Positions 1 to 7,740 are shown, counted from the stretch's first letter. The stretch: 34,537 nucleotides of DNA from Crenalkalicoccus roseus (GCF_004761865.1 NZ_SJDM01000031.1:1-34537); one strand, 5' to 3'. Numbers and translations: made by a program. Notes: a model not told the origin generated them from the sequence alone.

Positions 1-911
1 GCGGCGAAGGCGCGGCGGGCGGCGGCTTCCGCCCCGGCCTCGGCGGCGCGCGTCGCGGCCAGGGCGGCGTCGAACTCGGCCTGCGCGGCCGCGAGCGCCG
101 CGCGGGCGCGGGCGCGCAGCAGGGCCAGCCACTCGGCCTCCGCCTCGCGCACCAGGCCGGAGAGGTTGCGGTAGCGGTTGGCCTGCCGGGCCTGCCGCGC
201 CAGGCCCTGGCGCTGGGCGTCGAGCTGGCCGAGCAGATCCTCGGCCCGGGTCAGGTTGGCCTCGGCCTGGCGGAGCTTGAGCTCCGCCTCGTGGCGGCGG
301 GCACGCAGCCCGGCGATGCCGGCCGCCTCCTCCAGCACCGCGCGCCGCTCCTCGGGCCTGGCGCCGATGATGGCGGCGACGCGGCCCTGGCTGACCATGC
401 CGGAGGCGCGGGCGCCCGAGCCGATGTCGGCGAACATGGTCTGCACGTCGCGGGCGCGGGCCTCGCGCCCGTTGATGCGGAAGGTCGAGCCCTCGCCGCG
501 AGCGATGCGACGGGAGATCTCGAGCTCGGCCGCCTCATGATGCGGCGGCGGGGCGAGGCCGGCGGCCTCCTCCAGCAGCAGCGTCACCTCGGCCAGGTTG
601 CGCCCCGGCCGGGTGGCGGTGCCGGCGAAGATCACGTCCTCCATCTCGCCGCCGCGCATGGACTTGGCCGAGGTTTCGCCCATCGCCCAGCGCAGCGCCT
701 CGACCACGTTGGACTTGCCGCAGCCGTTCGGGCCGACGATGCCGGTCAGGCCTGGCAGCACCTCGACCGTGGCCGGCTCGGCGAAGCTCTTGAAGCCGGC
801 GATGCGCAGCCGCGTCAGGCTGGCGCGCGGCGCGGCGCGGAGGAAGGCCGGGGCGGCCTCCGGCTCCTCCCCGGCGAGCGCCGCGCCCTCCGCCCCCTCC
901 GCCCCGCTCAA
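1..911 (-). CDS. smc: Chromosome segregation ATPase SMC, N-terminal part (runs off the window)
   Basis: N-terminal ATPase half of the SMC protein, which with ScpA/ScpB forms the bacterial condensin. Seen: the conserved opening LRIAGFKSFAEP at residues 35-46, the Walker A motif GPNGCGKS at 60-67, the region MRGGEMEDVIFAG, and a helical, charged start of the coiled coil rich in RQAEANLTRAE-type heptads near the window edge. The hinge, second coil and C-terminal ATPase half lie outside. No ATG or GTG is available near the normal family start. The chosen start is TTG at 911, preceded by an AGGAGG about 10 nt upstream and overlapping the stop of the DsbA-like gene as TTGA, so translational coupling is likely. 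This adds about 33 Glu/Ala-rich residues ahead of the usual SMC start. The family assignment is certain; the exact start is inferred. Confidence 0.95.
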   Translation of the reverse strand, partial: MSGAEGAEGAALAGEEPEAAPAFLRAAPRASLTRLRIAGFKSFAEPATVEVLPGLTGIVGPNGCGKSNVVEALRWAMGETSAKSMRGGEMEDVIFAGTATRPGRNLAEVTLLLEEAAGLAPPPHHEAAELEISRRIARGEGSTFRINGREARARDVQTMFADIGSGARASGMVSQGRVAAIIGARPEERRAVLEEAAGIAGLRARRHEAELKLRQAEANLTRAEDLLGQLDAQRQGLARQARQANRYRNLSGLVREAEAEWLALLRARARAALAAAQAEFDAALAATRAAEAGAEAAARRAFA

Positions 912-1627
912 GCCCGCCTCGCCTCCTCGACCAGGGCGCGGAAGCGGTCGAAGCTGAGATTGCCCGAATGCATCACCGGCCGGGCGGCGGCGCGGCCGCG
1001 GAAGGCGAAGCTCGGCGTCGCCTGGATGCGGTACTCGCTCTCGGCGGCGGCGCGGCTCTCGAGGATGCCGCGCGCCAGCGCCTCGTCGCGCTGCACGGCC
1101 TCGAAGCGGGCGCGGTCCATGCCGGCCAGGGCGGCGAGCCGCGCCAGCTCCTCCGCCGGGTCGCGGGCGAAGGCCCAGCGGTCCTGGCTCTTGAGCAGGG
1201 TGCCGACGAAGCCCTCGTAGCGCTCGGGCGGCAGGGAGCGGGCCACCATGGCGCCGAGCAGCGCCACGCGGTCGAGCGGGAAGTCGCGCCAGATCCAGCG
1301 GATCTGCCCGGTCTCCACCAGCTCCCGCCGCACCTGCGGCCAGGTGTCGCGGTGGAAGGCGGCGCAGTGGCTGCAGGTGAGGGAGAAGAACTCCTGCACC
1401 GTCACCGGCGCCTCGGCGCTGCCGGCGGCGCGCTCCGCGAAGCGCGGATCGGGGGCCGGCGCCTCGGGCCGCTGCTGCGGCGCCGGCGGATCCTGCGCCC
1501 CGGGGTCCTGTGCCCGGGGCTCCTCGGCCGCCGCGTCCCGCGCCGGCGGGTCCTGCGCGCGGAGCGCGGCGGGGGCGAGGGTGCCGGCGGCGAGGGCGGC
1601 GAGGAAGGGTCGGCGGCGGAAGCGCAT
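908..1627 (-). CDS. DsbA-family thiol:disulfide oxidoreductase, exported
   Basis: Thioredoxin-fold protein of the DsbA/DsbG type, expected to form or isomerise disulfides in the periplasm. The 239-residue product starts with an Arg-rich n-region (RFRRRPF) and a hydrophobic Ala/Leu stretch ending near residue 24, a signal peptide with Tat-like character. A Pro/Gln/Asp-rich linker containing AQDP repeats follows (about residues 25-62). The active site is CSHC at residues 85-88 after QEFFSLT, and the cis-proline motif is ATPSF near the C-terminus. ATG at 1627 is chosen because GGAGGA lies 5-7 nt upstream; a longer open frame to 1702 has no such signal and would bury the signal peptide. The gene overlaps smc by 4 nt. 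DsbA-like genes upstream of smc are a recurring arrangement in Alphaproteobacteria. The precise client proteins are unknown. Confidence 0.9.
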   Translation of the reverse strand: MRFRRRPFLAALAAGTLAPAALRAQDPPARDAAAEEPRAQDPGAQDPPAPQQRPEAPAPDPRFAERAAGSAEAPVTVQEFFSLTCSHCAAFHRDTWPQVRRELVETGQIRWIWRDFPLDRVALLGAMVARSLPPERYEGFVGTLLKSQDRWAFARDPAEELARLAALAGMDRARFEAVQRDEALARGILESRAAAESEYRIQATPSFAFRGRAAARPVMHSGNLSFDRFRALVEEARRA

Positions 1628-1698
1628 CGTTCCTCCGGAATGGCGCGGCAGGCGGAGGGGCCGCGGCGGGTGAGGGCCGCGCGACTCGCCCCGGGAAC

Positions 1699-2139
1699 TC
1701 ATCCGCGGCTCCGATAGACGCCCCGCGCCAGCTTTGCCAGCGCCGCGCGCAATTCGCCCTCCGGCACGCCGGAGAGCGCCGCCGCCACCGGCTCGGGCAG
1801 CGGCGCGGCGGGGGGCGGCGCGCCGGCGGCGGCGCGCGGCGCCGGGGGCGCGGCCTGCTGCACGAAGCGCAGCCGCTCCACCGCCAGCCGGCCGAGATGG
1901 GCGTTGATGCGCGCGGCGAGCTGCGGGGCGAGGTGGGAGAGTTCGAGCGCCACCGGCCCCGCGCAGGCGATGGTCAGCGTTCCCCCGGAGAGCCGGCGCG
2001 GCGCGGTGACGGCAGCCAGCGCCGGCCCCACCACCTCCGCCCAGTCGGCCATGAGCTGGGCGCCGGCGGGGCTGCGCTTCCTGAAGGCGGGGCGGGTCAG
2101 CCGCGGCACCAGCGCGCCAAGCGGCCGGGGCCCGCCCAT
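1699..2139 (-). CDS. DUF721 domain protein (DciA-like)
   Basis: A 146-residue protein with a DUF721 domain (about residues 20-95: the MADWAEVVGP segment, then a LTIACAGPVALELSHLAPQL segment with the hydrophobic pattern of the family). It has a Pro/Ala-rich linker and a C-terminal helix. DUF721 proteins include DciA, which loads the replicative helicase in bacteria lacking DnaC/DnaI, so a replication role is plausible but not shown here. ATG at 2139 is favoured because a GGGAGG sits about 11 nt upstream. An ATG at 2169 would overlap the start of the divergent mutY and lacks a good ribosome site. The order mutY / DUF721 / DsbA-like / smc matches a familiar alphaproteobacterial cluster. Confidence 0.85.
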   Translation of the reverse strand: MGGPRPLGALVPRLTRPAFRKRSPAGAQLMADWAEVVGPALAAVTAPRRLSGGTLTIACAGPVALELSHLAPQLAARINAHLGRLAVERLRFVQQAAPPAPRAAAGAPPPAAPLPEPVAAALSGVPEGELRAALAKLARGVYRSRG

Positions 2140-2167
2140 GAAACGCCGATCCTCCCTATCCTCTGCC

Positions 2168-3286
2168 ATGATGCATCCCGATCCCGCCGCCCGCCCCGAC
2201 CCTGCCCGCCTGCTCGCCTGGTACGACCGGCATCGCCGCGACCTGCCCTGGCGCGCCCCGCCCGGCGGGGCGCCGCCCGAAGCATACCGCATCTGGCTCT
2301 CCGAGGTGATGCTGCAGCAGACCACGGTGGCGGCGGTGGCCCCGCGCTTCCGCCGCTTCCTCGCCCGCTTCCCGACCGTGGAGGCGCTGGCGGCGGCGGA
2401 AGAGGCGGAGGTGATGGAGGAGTGGGCGGGCCTCGGCTACTACGCCCGCGCCCGCAACCTGCACGCCTGCGCCCGCGCGGTGGCGGCGGCGGGCGGCTTC
2501 CCGCGCGAGGAGGCGGGGCTGCGCGCCCTGCCCGGCATCGGCGCCTACACCGCCGCCGCGGTGGCCGCGATCGCCTTCGGCGCGCCCGCGGTGCCGGTGG
2601 ACGGCAATGTGGAGCGGGTGGTGGCGCGCCTCTTCGCGGTCGAGGAGGCGCTGCCCGCGGCGCGGCCCCGCCTCGCCGCCCTGGCGCGGGGCTTCCTCGA
2701 GCACGTGGCGGTGCGGGCGCGGCCGGGCGACTTCGCCCAGGCGCTGTTCGACCTCGGCGCCACCCTCTGCACCCCGGCCGCGCCGGCCTGCGCGCTCTGC
2801 CCCTGGCGCGGGGACTGCCGCGCGCAGGCCGCGGGCCTCCAGGCCGCGCTGCCGCGCAGGGCGCCGAAGCGGGCGCGACCGCTGCGCCACGGCGCGCATT
2901 TCCTGCTGACCGATGCCGCGGGCGCGGTGCTGCTGCGCCGCCGCCCGCCGCGCGGCCTGCTCGGCGGCATGCTGGAGATCCCCGGCACGCCCTGGCGGGA
3001 GGCGCCCTGGCAGGAGGCGGAGGCCCTGGCCGCGGCGCCGATCCCCGGCCTCGCCTGGCGTCGCCTGCCCGGCGCGGCGCGGCACGGCTTCACCCATTTC
3101 GTGCTGGAGATGGCGCTGTTCGCGGCCCAGGTGCCGCGCCTCGACCCGCCGGCGGGGATGGAGGCGCGCCCCCTCGCCGGGGCCGCGGCGGCGCTGCCCA
3201 CGGCGATGCGTCGGCTGCTGGCCCTTGCCGAGGAGGCGGGCGCCGTGAGAGAGGCGGCGCCCCCTTCCATGGAGACGCATGCATGA
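2168..3286 (+). CDS. mutY: A/G-specific adenine DNA glycosylase MutY
   Basis: Removes adenine mispaired with 8-oxoguanine in base-excision repair. The 372-residue product has the full family layout. The catalytic glutamate sits in SEVMLQQT (E46), the helix-hairpin-helix in LPGIGAYTAAAV (121-132), and the catalytic aspartate in VDGNVERV (D145). The [4Fe-4S] cluster ligands C201, C208, C211 and C217 are spaced C-x6-C-x2-C-x5-C. A C-terminal NUDIX-like domain for 8-oxoG recognition follows from about residue 240, including LLRRRPPRGLLGGMLEIPG and the FTHF segment. There are two consecutive ATG codons (2168 and 2171) with no strong ribosome site, so either may be used. The gene is divergent from the DUF721 gene by 28 nt, and its stop overlaps the bioY start as ATGA. 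Confidence 0.96.
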   Translation: MMHPDPAARPDPARLLAWYDRHRRDLPWRAPPGGAPPEAYRIWLSEVMLQQTTVAAVAPRFRRFLARFPTVEALAAAEEAEVMEEWAGLGYYARARNLHACARAVAAAGGFPREEAGLRALPGIGAYTAAAVAAIAFGAPAVPVDGNVERVVARLFAVEEALPAARPRLAALARGFLEHVAVRARPGDFAQALFDLGATLCTPAAPACALCPWRGDCRAQAAGLQAALPRRAPKRARPLRHGAHFLLTDAAGAVLLRRRPPRGLLGGMLEIPGTPWREAPWQEAEALAAAPIPGLAWRRLPGAARHGFTHFVLEMALFAAQVPRLDPPAGMEARPLAGAAAALPTAMRRLLALAEEAGAVREAAPPSMETHA

Positions 3287-3807
3287 ACCAGGTCCTCGCC
3301 GCCCCCCGCGCCCGCGCCGCGCTGCGCTTCTGGGGCCTCGCCCTGCTCGGCTCGGCGCTGCTCGCGGCCAGCGCGCAGGTCAGCCTGCCGCTCTGGCCGG
3401 TGCCGGCGACCCTGCAGAGCCTCGCCGTGCTGCTGCTCGGCGCGCTCGGCGGGGCGCGGCTCGGCGTCGCGGCGGTGGCGCTCTACCTGGCCGAGGGCGC
3501 GATGGGGCTGCCGGTCTTCGCCGGTGGCGCGGGCGGGCCGGCGGTGCTGGCCGGGCCGACGGCGGGCTACCTGCTCGGCTTCCTGCCGGCGGCCTGGATC
3601 GCCGGGCAGGCGGCGCGGGGCGGCCCCTGGCGGCAGGCGGCGCTGCTGCTCGCCGCGCATCTCGCGCTGTTCGTGCCGGGCGTGCTGTGGCTCGCCGGCT
3701 TCGTCGGGCTGGAGCGGGCCTGGATGGCGGGCTTCGTCGTGTTCCTGCCGGGCACGGCGGTGAAGACCGCCCTGGCCTTCGCGGTGCTGCGCGCGGCGCG
3801 GCGCTGA
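3283..3807 (+). CDS. bioY: Biotin transporter substrate-binding subunit BioY
   Basis: Membrane S-component of the ECF-type biotin uptake system. The 174-residue product has about six hydrophobic segments. It also shows family hallmarks: SLPLWPVPATLQSLAVLLLG (residues 34-53), ALYLAEGAMGLPVFAGG, a GPTAGYLLGF motif and a C-terminal PGTAVKTALAF. It starts by ATGA overlap with mutY, so it is probably translationally coupled to it. No ATPase (BioM) or transmembrane coupling subunit (BioN) gene is visible, so this BioY either works alone, as reported for some lone BioY proteins, or uses subunits encoded elsewhere. No BirA box is evident, and the pairing with mutY is probably incidental. Confidence 0.93.
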   Translation: MNQVLAAPRARAALRFWGLALLGSALLAASAQVSLPLWPVPATLQSLAVLLLGALGGARLGVAAVALYLAEGAMGLPVFAGGAGGPAVLAGPTAGYLLGFLPAAWIAGQAARGGPWRQAALLLAAHLALFVPGVLWLAGFVGLERAWMAGFVVFLPGTAVKTALAFAVLRAARR

Positions 3808-3850
3808 GGCGGGCGGCACCGGTTCCGGGCCGGCGCCGAGGCCGCGCGGG

Positions 3851-3869
3851 TGCCCGGCCGCGCCGGGCA
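3851..3869. terminator. Perfect hairpin between convergent bioY and M20 peptidase
   Basis: TGCCCGGC, loop CGC, GCCGGGCA: an 8-bp perfect stem in the 76-nt convergent gap. No U-tract follows on either strand, so it may be a bidirectional barrier or 3'-end stabiliser rather than a textbook intrinsic terminator. Confidence 0.5.
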
Positions 3870-3883
3870 TCCGGGCCGGCGCC

Positions 3884-5110
3884 TCACGCGGCCTCCGCCA
3901 TCCCCGCCACGGCGAGGATGGCGGCGAGGCTCGCGGACATGCCGCGCACGCTCTCCCCCTTCTCGACGTCGATCCACTCCTCGAGCGAGTGCGCCCGCCC
4001 GCCCCTGCCGCCGGAGCCGATCCGGATGGCGGGGATGCCGAGGCTCATCGGGATGTTCGCATCCGTCGAGGAGGCTTCGAAGGCGGGCGCGTAGCCATGC
4101 GCCGCGACGGCGGCGGCGGCGAGGCGCGCGATGTCGCTTCCGGGCGGCGTACTCCCGGCGGGGCGGTCGCCGATCAGGGCGATCTCCGCCGTGATCGCGC
4201 CCTCGCGCGTCGAGCGGGCCGCGTTCTCCGCCGCCACCGCCTCCTCCACGCCGGCGCGGAAGCGCCGCTCCAGCGCGGCGAGGGTGGCGGCGTCCTGGGA
4301 GCGGAGGTCCACCTCCATCCACACCGCGTCGGGGATGGCGTTCACCGAGGTGCCGCCGCCGAGCAGGCTGACGCAATGGGTGGTGCGGGGGTCCTCGGGC
4401 ACCTCCGTCCCGGCCAGCGCCAGCGCGGCGCGCGCCATGGCGTAGGCCGGGTTCACCAGGCCGAAGGCGCCGAAGCTGTGCCCGCCCGGGCCGCGGAAGG
4501 TGACGCGGAAGCGGCGCGAGCCGATGCCGCCCGTCACGATGCGCTCCACCTCCGGGCTGTCCACGGTGAAGAAGGCACCGATGCGGCCGCGCCAGCGCCC
4601 CTCGGTGAAGAGGTGGCGCACGCCGCGCAGGTCGCCCGGCCCCTCCTCCCCCACGTCGCCGACGAAGAGCAGGTCGCTCCGCGTGCGGATGCCGGCGGCG
4701 TCGAGGGCGCGGATGAAGGCGAGCAGCACGGCGAGGCTGCGCGTGTCGTCGCCGACACCCGGGGCGAACAGCCTCGTCCCCTCCCGCCGCACCCGCACCT
4801 CGGTGCCGGCGGGGAAGACGGTGTCGAGATGCGCGGCGACGCAGACCACCGCGCCGCCGCCGGCGCCGCGGCGCAGCCCCATCACGTTGCCGACGGCGTC
4901 CTGCTCCACCTCCTCGAGCCCGTGCGCGCGGAGCATCTCCAGGTAGGCGGCGGCGCGCGCCGCCTCGCCGAAGGGGGGTGCCGGGATCTCGGTGAGGGTG
5001 ACGATGTCCTCGACGAGGCGGTCATGCTCGCGCTCCAGCGTGGCGACGGCGGCGCGGAAGCGCGGGTCGGCGAGGAGGGCGGCGATCTGGGCTTCGGGAG
5101 AGTGCGGCAC
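3884..5110 (-). CDS. M20-family metallopeptidase (peptidase T/ArgE-like)
   Basis: A 408-residue zinc-dependent amidohydrolase/peptidase of the M20 family, probably cytoplasmic since no signal peptide is seen. Visible metal and catalytic motifs are AHLDTVF (first metal His and catalytic Asp region), GVGDDTRSLAVLL (bridging Asp), GDVGEEGPGDLRG (catalytic Glu pair), TVDSPE (metal Asp) and the late histidine in RAHSLEEWID. The dimerisation lid lies in the middle (RRFRVTFRGPGGHSFGAFG to about NAIPDAVWMEVDLRSQD). The substrate (peptide, N-acyl amino acid or carbamoyl compound) cannot be told from sequence. The start is GTG at 5110; the upstream ribosome site is weak. It is transcribed after ccrM but with a 187-nt gap and its own possible promoter. 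Confidence 0.88.
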   Translation of the reverse strand: MPHSPEAQIAALLADPRFRAAVATLEREHDRLVEDIVTLTEIPAPPFGEAARAAAYLEMLRAHGLEEVEQDAVGNVMGLRRGAGGGAVVCVAAHLDTVFPAGTEVRVRREGTRLFAPGVGDDTRSLAVLLAFIRALDAAGIRTRSDLLFVGDVGEEGPGDLRGVRHLFTEGRWRGRIGAFFTVDSPEVERIVTGGIGSRRFRVTFRGPGGHSFGAFGLVNPAYAMARAALALAGTEVPEDPRTTHCVSLLGGGTSVNAIPDAVWMEVDLRSQDAATLAALERRFRAGVEEAVAAENAARSTREGAITAEIALIGDRPAGSTPPGSDIARLAAAAVAAHGYAPAFEASSTDANIPMSLGIPAIRIGSGGRGGRAHSLEEWIDVEKGESVRGMSASLAAILAVAGMAEAA

Positions 5111-5136
5111 GGCGGCCCCGGCGATGTGGCTGGCGC

Positions 5137-5165
5137 AGATCAGGAGAGAGGGCCGGCCGCGTCAA
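5137..5165 (-). promoter_or_regulatory. Possible promoter for the M20 peptidase
   Basis: On the minus strand a TTGACG (-35 like, 5160-5165) is followed after 17 nt by TGATCT (5137-5142), 27 nt from the GTG start. The -35 is good and the -10 is poor. This call rests on motif and position only. Confidence 0.3.
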
Positions 5166-5297
5166 GCCGTGGCGCCCTGGCGGGGCCGCGGCGGCGATGG
5201 CGCCGCGCCGCCTGAGCCGCGCGGGCGGCAGCGCCGGAGCGGTGGATCGGCCGCCCTGGCGGATCGCGCCGGCGCGCGAGCGCATCCGTGGCGCCGC

Positions 5298-6383
5298 TCA
5301 GCCCCCGCCGAGCGCCTCGGCCCGGAACTCGTCCAGCACGCGCAGCCGCCCGCCCGGCGCCACCACGTGCCAGAAGGCCCAGCCGTTGCAGGAGGGCGCC
5401 TCCTGCACCGCCGCGCCGACCTGGTGGATCGAGCCCTGGGCGCGGCCGCAGCGGATCGAGCCGTCGGCGCCGACCGTCGCCTGCCAGCGGCGCGCGCGGT
5501 CGGTCAGCACCGTGCCGGCGGGCACCAGGCCGCGCTCCACCAGCGCGCCGAAGGGGATGCGCGGCTGCTCGCGCTTCGCCGGCGTGGTCTGGATCGCCGC
5601 CTCCTCCAGCGGCCGCACCGCGGCGAGGCGCGCGGCGGCGGCATCGGCGTAGCGTTCCTCGCGTTCGAGGCCGATGTAGCGCCGGCCGAGGCGCTTCGCG
5701 ACCGCCGCCGTGGTGCCGGTGCCGAGGAAGGGGTCGAGCACCACCTCCCCCGGCGCGGTGCAGGAAAGGATCACCCGGTGCAGCAGCGCCTCCGGCTTCT
5801 GGGTCGGGTGCAGCTTGGCGCCCTTGCCGTCGCGCAGCCGCTCGGCGCCGGTGCAGAGCGGGATGAACCAGTCGCTGCGCATCTGCAGGTCGTCGTTCAG
5901 CGACTTCATGGCGGCGTAGTTGAAGCGGTAGCGGCTTTCCGGCCCCCGCGCCGCCCAGATCAGCGTCTCATGCGCGTTGGTGAAGCGCCGGCCGCGGAAA
6001 TTCGGCATCGGGTTCGCCTTGCGCCAGATGACGTCGTTCAGGATCCAGTAGCCGAGATCCTGCAGCGCCGCGCCGAGGCGGAAGATGTTGTGGTAGCTGC
6101 CGATCACCCAGATGGTGCCGTCCTTGCGCAGCACCCGCCGCGCCTCGGTCAGCCATTCGCGGGTGAAGGCGTCGTAGGCGGCGAGGTCGTCGAAGCGGTC
6201 CCAGGCCTCGTCCACCCCGTCCACCAGCGAATCATCCGGCCGGCGCAGTTCGCCCTTCAACTGGAGATTATAGGGGGGATCCGCGAATATCGCGTGGACC
6301 GAGGCCGGCGGCAGGGTCCGCATCAACTCAACCGCGTCCCCGACCAGGATCTGGTCGAGGGGCAGATCAAGCCCCGTTCCCAC
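5298..6383 (-). CDS. ccrM: Cell-cycle-regulated DNA adenine methyltransferase CcrM (GANTC)
   Basis: An orphan N6-adenine methyltransferase of the beta group that methylates GANTC and helps time alphaproteobacterial gene expression. In the 361-residue product the catalytic motif DPPY is at residues 35-38. The AdoMet-binding motif DPFLGTGTT is at 217-225, placed after the catalytic motif as expected for this group. KLHPTQKPEALLHRV (about 190-204) is typical of CcrM. The C-terminal 90 residues form the CcrM-specific extension (TDRARRWQATVGADGSIRCG, then SIHQVGAAVQ). The start is GTG at 6383 with AGGGGGA about 7 nt upstream. No restriction endonuclease gene is nearby, consistent with an orphan enzyme. 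It lies 54 nt downstream of rnhB on the same strand, and a GAGTC site sits in that gap. Confidence 0.95.
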   Translation of the reverse strand: MGTGLDLPLDQILVGDAVELMRTLPPASVHAIFADPPYNLQLKGELRRPDDSLVDGVDEAWDRFDDLAAYDAFTREWLTEARRVLRKDGTIWVIGSYHNIFRLGAALQDLGYWILNDVIWRKANPMPNFRGRRFTNAHETLIWAARGPESRYRFNYAAMKSLNDDLQMRSDWFIPLCTGAERLRDGKGAKLHPTQKPEALLHRVILSCTAPGEVVLDPFLGTGTTAAVAKRLGRRYIGLEREERYADAAAARLAAVRPLEEAAIQTTPAKREQPRIPFGALVERGLVPAGTVLTDRARRWQATVGADGSIRCGRAQGSIHQVGAAVQEAPSCNGWAFWHVVAPGGRLRVLDEFRAEALGGG

Positions 6384-6426
6384 GACAATCCCCCTGAGAA
6401 AACCCCCCCGACAGCATCGCCGTCGC

Positions 6427-6431
6427 GAGTC
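6427..6431. promoter_or_regulatory. GANTC site just upstream of ccrM
   Basis: GAGTC, a target of the CcrM enzyme itself, lies about 44 nt upstream of the ccrM GTG start. GANTC sites at the ccrM promoter are known to feed back on expression in Caulobacter. Whether this one does is inference, and GANTC also occurs by chance at intervals in this window. Confidence 0.4.
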
Positions 6432-6437
6432 GCCGCG

Positions 6438-7061
6438 TCAACCGGAGCGTGGAAGCAGTTGATCCACGGGGGAAAAGCCGCGGCGGTGATGCGGGCAGGG
6501 CCCGTGCCGGGCCAGTGCCGCCCGGTGCCGGGGGGTGGGGTAGCCGGCATGCTCGGCGAAGCCATAGGCCGGCCAGCGCGCGCCGAGCCGCGCCATGGCC
6601 CGGTCCCGCACCACCTTGGCGAGGATGGAGGCGGCGGCGATGGAGAGCGAGAGGCCGTCGCCCCCCGTCACGCAGCGCACCGGGCAGGGCAGGCGGGGCG
6701 GCTGGCTGCCATCCACCAGGGCGAGGTCCGGCAAGCGGGGCAGTCGCGCCACCGCCCGCGCCATGGCGAGATGGGTGGCGCGCAGGATGTTCAGCCGCCC
6801 GATCTCGGCCGCCGAGGCGGCGCCGAGCGCCCATTCCGCGCGCCCGAGCGCGGCGGCCTCGCGCAGCGCCGCGAAGGCGGCCTCGCGCGCGGCGGCGGAG
6901 AGGCGCTTGCTGTCGTCGAGCAGCCCGGCGAGGGCGGGCGGCACGCCGCCCGGGAAGACCACGGCGGCGGCGAGCACCGGGCCCGCGAGCGGCCCCCGCC
7001 CGGCCTCGTCCACCCCCGCGACACGGCCGCCGGCCATCGCTTCCAGGCTGAAATCGGGCAT
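6438..7061 (-). CDS. rnhB: Ribonuclease HII
   Basis: Cleaves the RNA strand of RNA-DNA hybrids and initiates removal of single ribonucleotides from DNA. The 207-residue product carries the DEDD catalytic set: D18 and E19 in [14 protein letters not shown]117 in LALVDGS, and D153 in the AKVVRDR segment after SIAAASIL. It also has the family motif LLDDSKRLS (48-55) and a C-terminal [10 protein letters not shown]. The length is normal for RnhB. ATG at 7061 fits the usual N-terminus. It is followed after 54 nt by ccrM, an arrangement also seen in other Alphaproteobacteria. Confidence 0.96.
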   Translation of the reverse strand: MPDFSLEAMAGGRVAGVDEAGRGPLAGPVLAAAVVFPGGVPPALAGLLDDSKRLSAAAREAAFAALREAAALGRAEWALGAASAAEIGRLNILRATHLAMARAVARLPRLPDLALVDGSQPPRLPCPVRCVTGGDGLSLSIAAASILAKVVRDRAMARLGARWPAYGFAEHAGYPTPRHRAALARHGPCPHHRRGFSPVDQLLPRSG

Positions 7062-7070
7062 GGCGCGAGC

Positions 7071-7105
7071 CTAGGGCGGATCGCGCGCGGCCGGAACCGG
7101 CCGCG
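7071..7105. repeat. Intergenic palindromic repeat, copy b
   Basis: It starts CTAGGGCGGATCGCG and continues into CGCGGCCGG-AA-CCGGCCGCG, a perfect 9+9 inverted repeat at 7086-7105. Its first 21 nt from 7076 match copy c (from 7649) at 19 of 21 positions. It sits in the 163-nt divergent region between rnhB and the cupin gene. A second small hairpin, CTCCG-CGAA-CGGAG, follows at 7116-7129. Confidence 0.6.
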
Positions 7106-7224
7106 GGCGCCCCCGCTCCGCGAACGGAGTGAAGCCCGCCGCGGGCATGTCCGCCGGCGCGGATTGCGGTTGCCGCCGGGCCGGCCGCGGGCGCAGGCTC
7201 CACCTCCGCAGGAGGAGACGCGCC

Positions 7225-7647
7225 ATGCCCGACACCCCGGCCGCACCCCGGCGCCGGCGGCTGCTCGCCGACGAGCCCGCCCCGCCCTCGGTCTTCGTGG
7301 ACGCGCCGAACATGCCCTGGGAGGAGACGCGCTTCCCGGGCATCCGGATGAAGCTGCTCTACAGCGACCCGGCGAGCGGCATGTCCACCATCCTGTTCCG
7401 GCTCGACCCCGGCGCCGAGGTGCCGCTGCACGAGCACACCGCTCTCGAGCAGACCTATGTGCTGGAAGGCCGCTTCGTGGACGAGGAGGGGGAGTGCGGC
7501 CCCGGCCAGTTCGTCTGGCGCCCGCCCGGCAGCACCCATGTCGCCCGCGCGCCGGAGGGGGCGGTGATCCTCTCGGTCTTCATGAAGCCCAACCATTTCG
7601 CCGCGGGGCAGGAATTCTTCACCGAGGGCAGGCGGACAAACGGCTAG
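7225..7647 (+). CDS. Cupin-domain protein (ChrR-like)
   Basis: A small single-domain cupin of 140 residues. Metal-binding cupin motif 1 is visible as PLHEHTALEQTYVLEGRF with its two histidines and glutamate. Motif 2 is the GQFVWRPPGSTHVARAPEG segment with the final histidine. The fold and motif spacing resemble the cupin part of ChrR-type anti-sigma factors and acetylacetone-dioxygenase-like cupins, but the zinc-finger anti-sigma domain of ChrR is absent and no sigma factor gene is adjacent. The enzymatic role is therefore unknown. ATG at 7225 is supported by AGGAGGAG 7 nt upstream. Its TAG stop lies inside the repeat beginning at 7644. Confidence 0.82.
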   Translation: MPDTPAAPRRRRLLADEPAPPSVFVDAPNMPWEETRFPGIRMKLLYSDPASGMSTILFRLDPGAEVPLHEHTALEQTYVLEGRFVDEEGECGPGQFVWRPPGSTHVARAPEGAVILSVFMKPNHFAAGQEFFTEGRRTNG

Positions 7648-7740
7648 AGCGGATCGCGGACGGCCGGAAGCGTGACTTTGCCCCGCAAGCAATGGGCTGG
7701 AGCCGTTCCCGCACCCGCAGCCGAGTGGAAACGGCTCTAG
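7644..7740. repeat. Intergenic repeat copy c joining two convergent stop codons
   Basis: The region begins CTAGAGCGGATCGCG and ends AACGGCTCTAG. The TAG stop of the cupin gene (7645-7647) and the TAG stop of the convergent radical SAM gene (plus-strand CTA at 7737) both fall in its ends. The right half holds GAGCCGTT (7700-7707) pairing with AACGGCTC (7730-7737), a candidate bidirectional terminator stem. The left core matches copies b, d and f. Confidence 0.6.

Noticed and set aside
7225-7647. ChrR anti-sigma factor
   Set aside because: Only the cupin part is present; the zinc-binding anti-sigma domain and an adjacent ECF sigma gene are missing.
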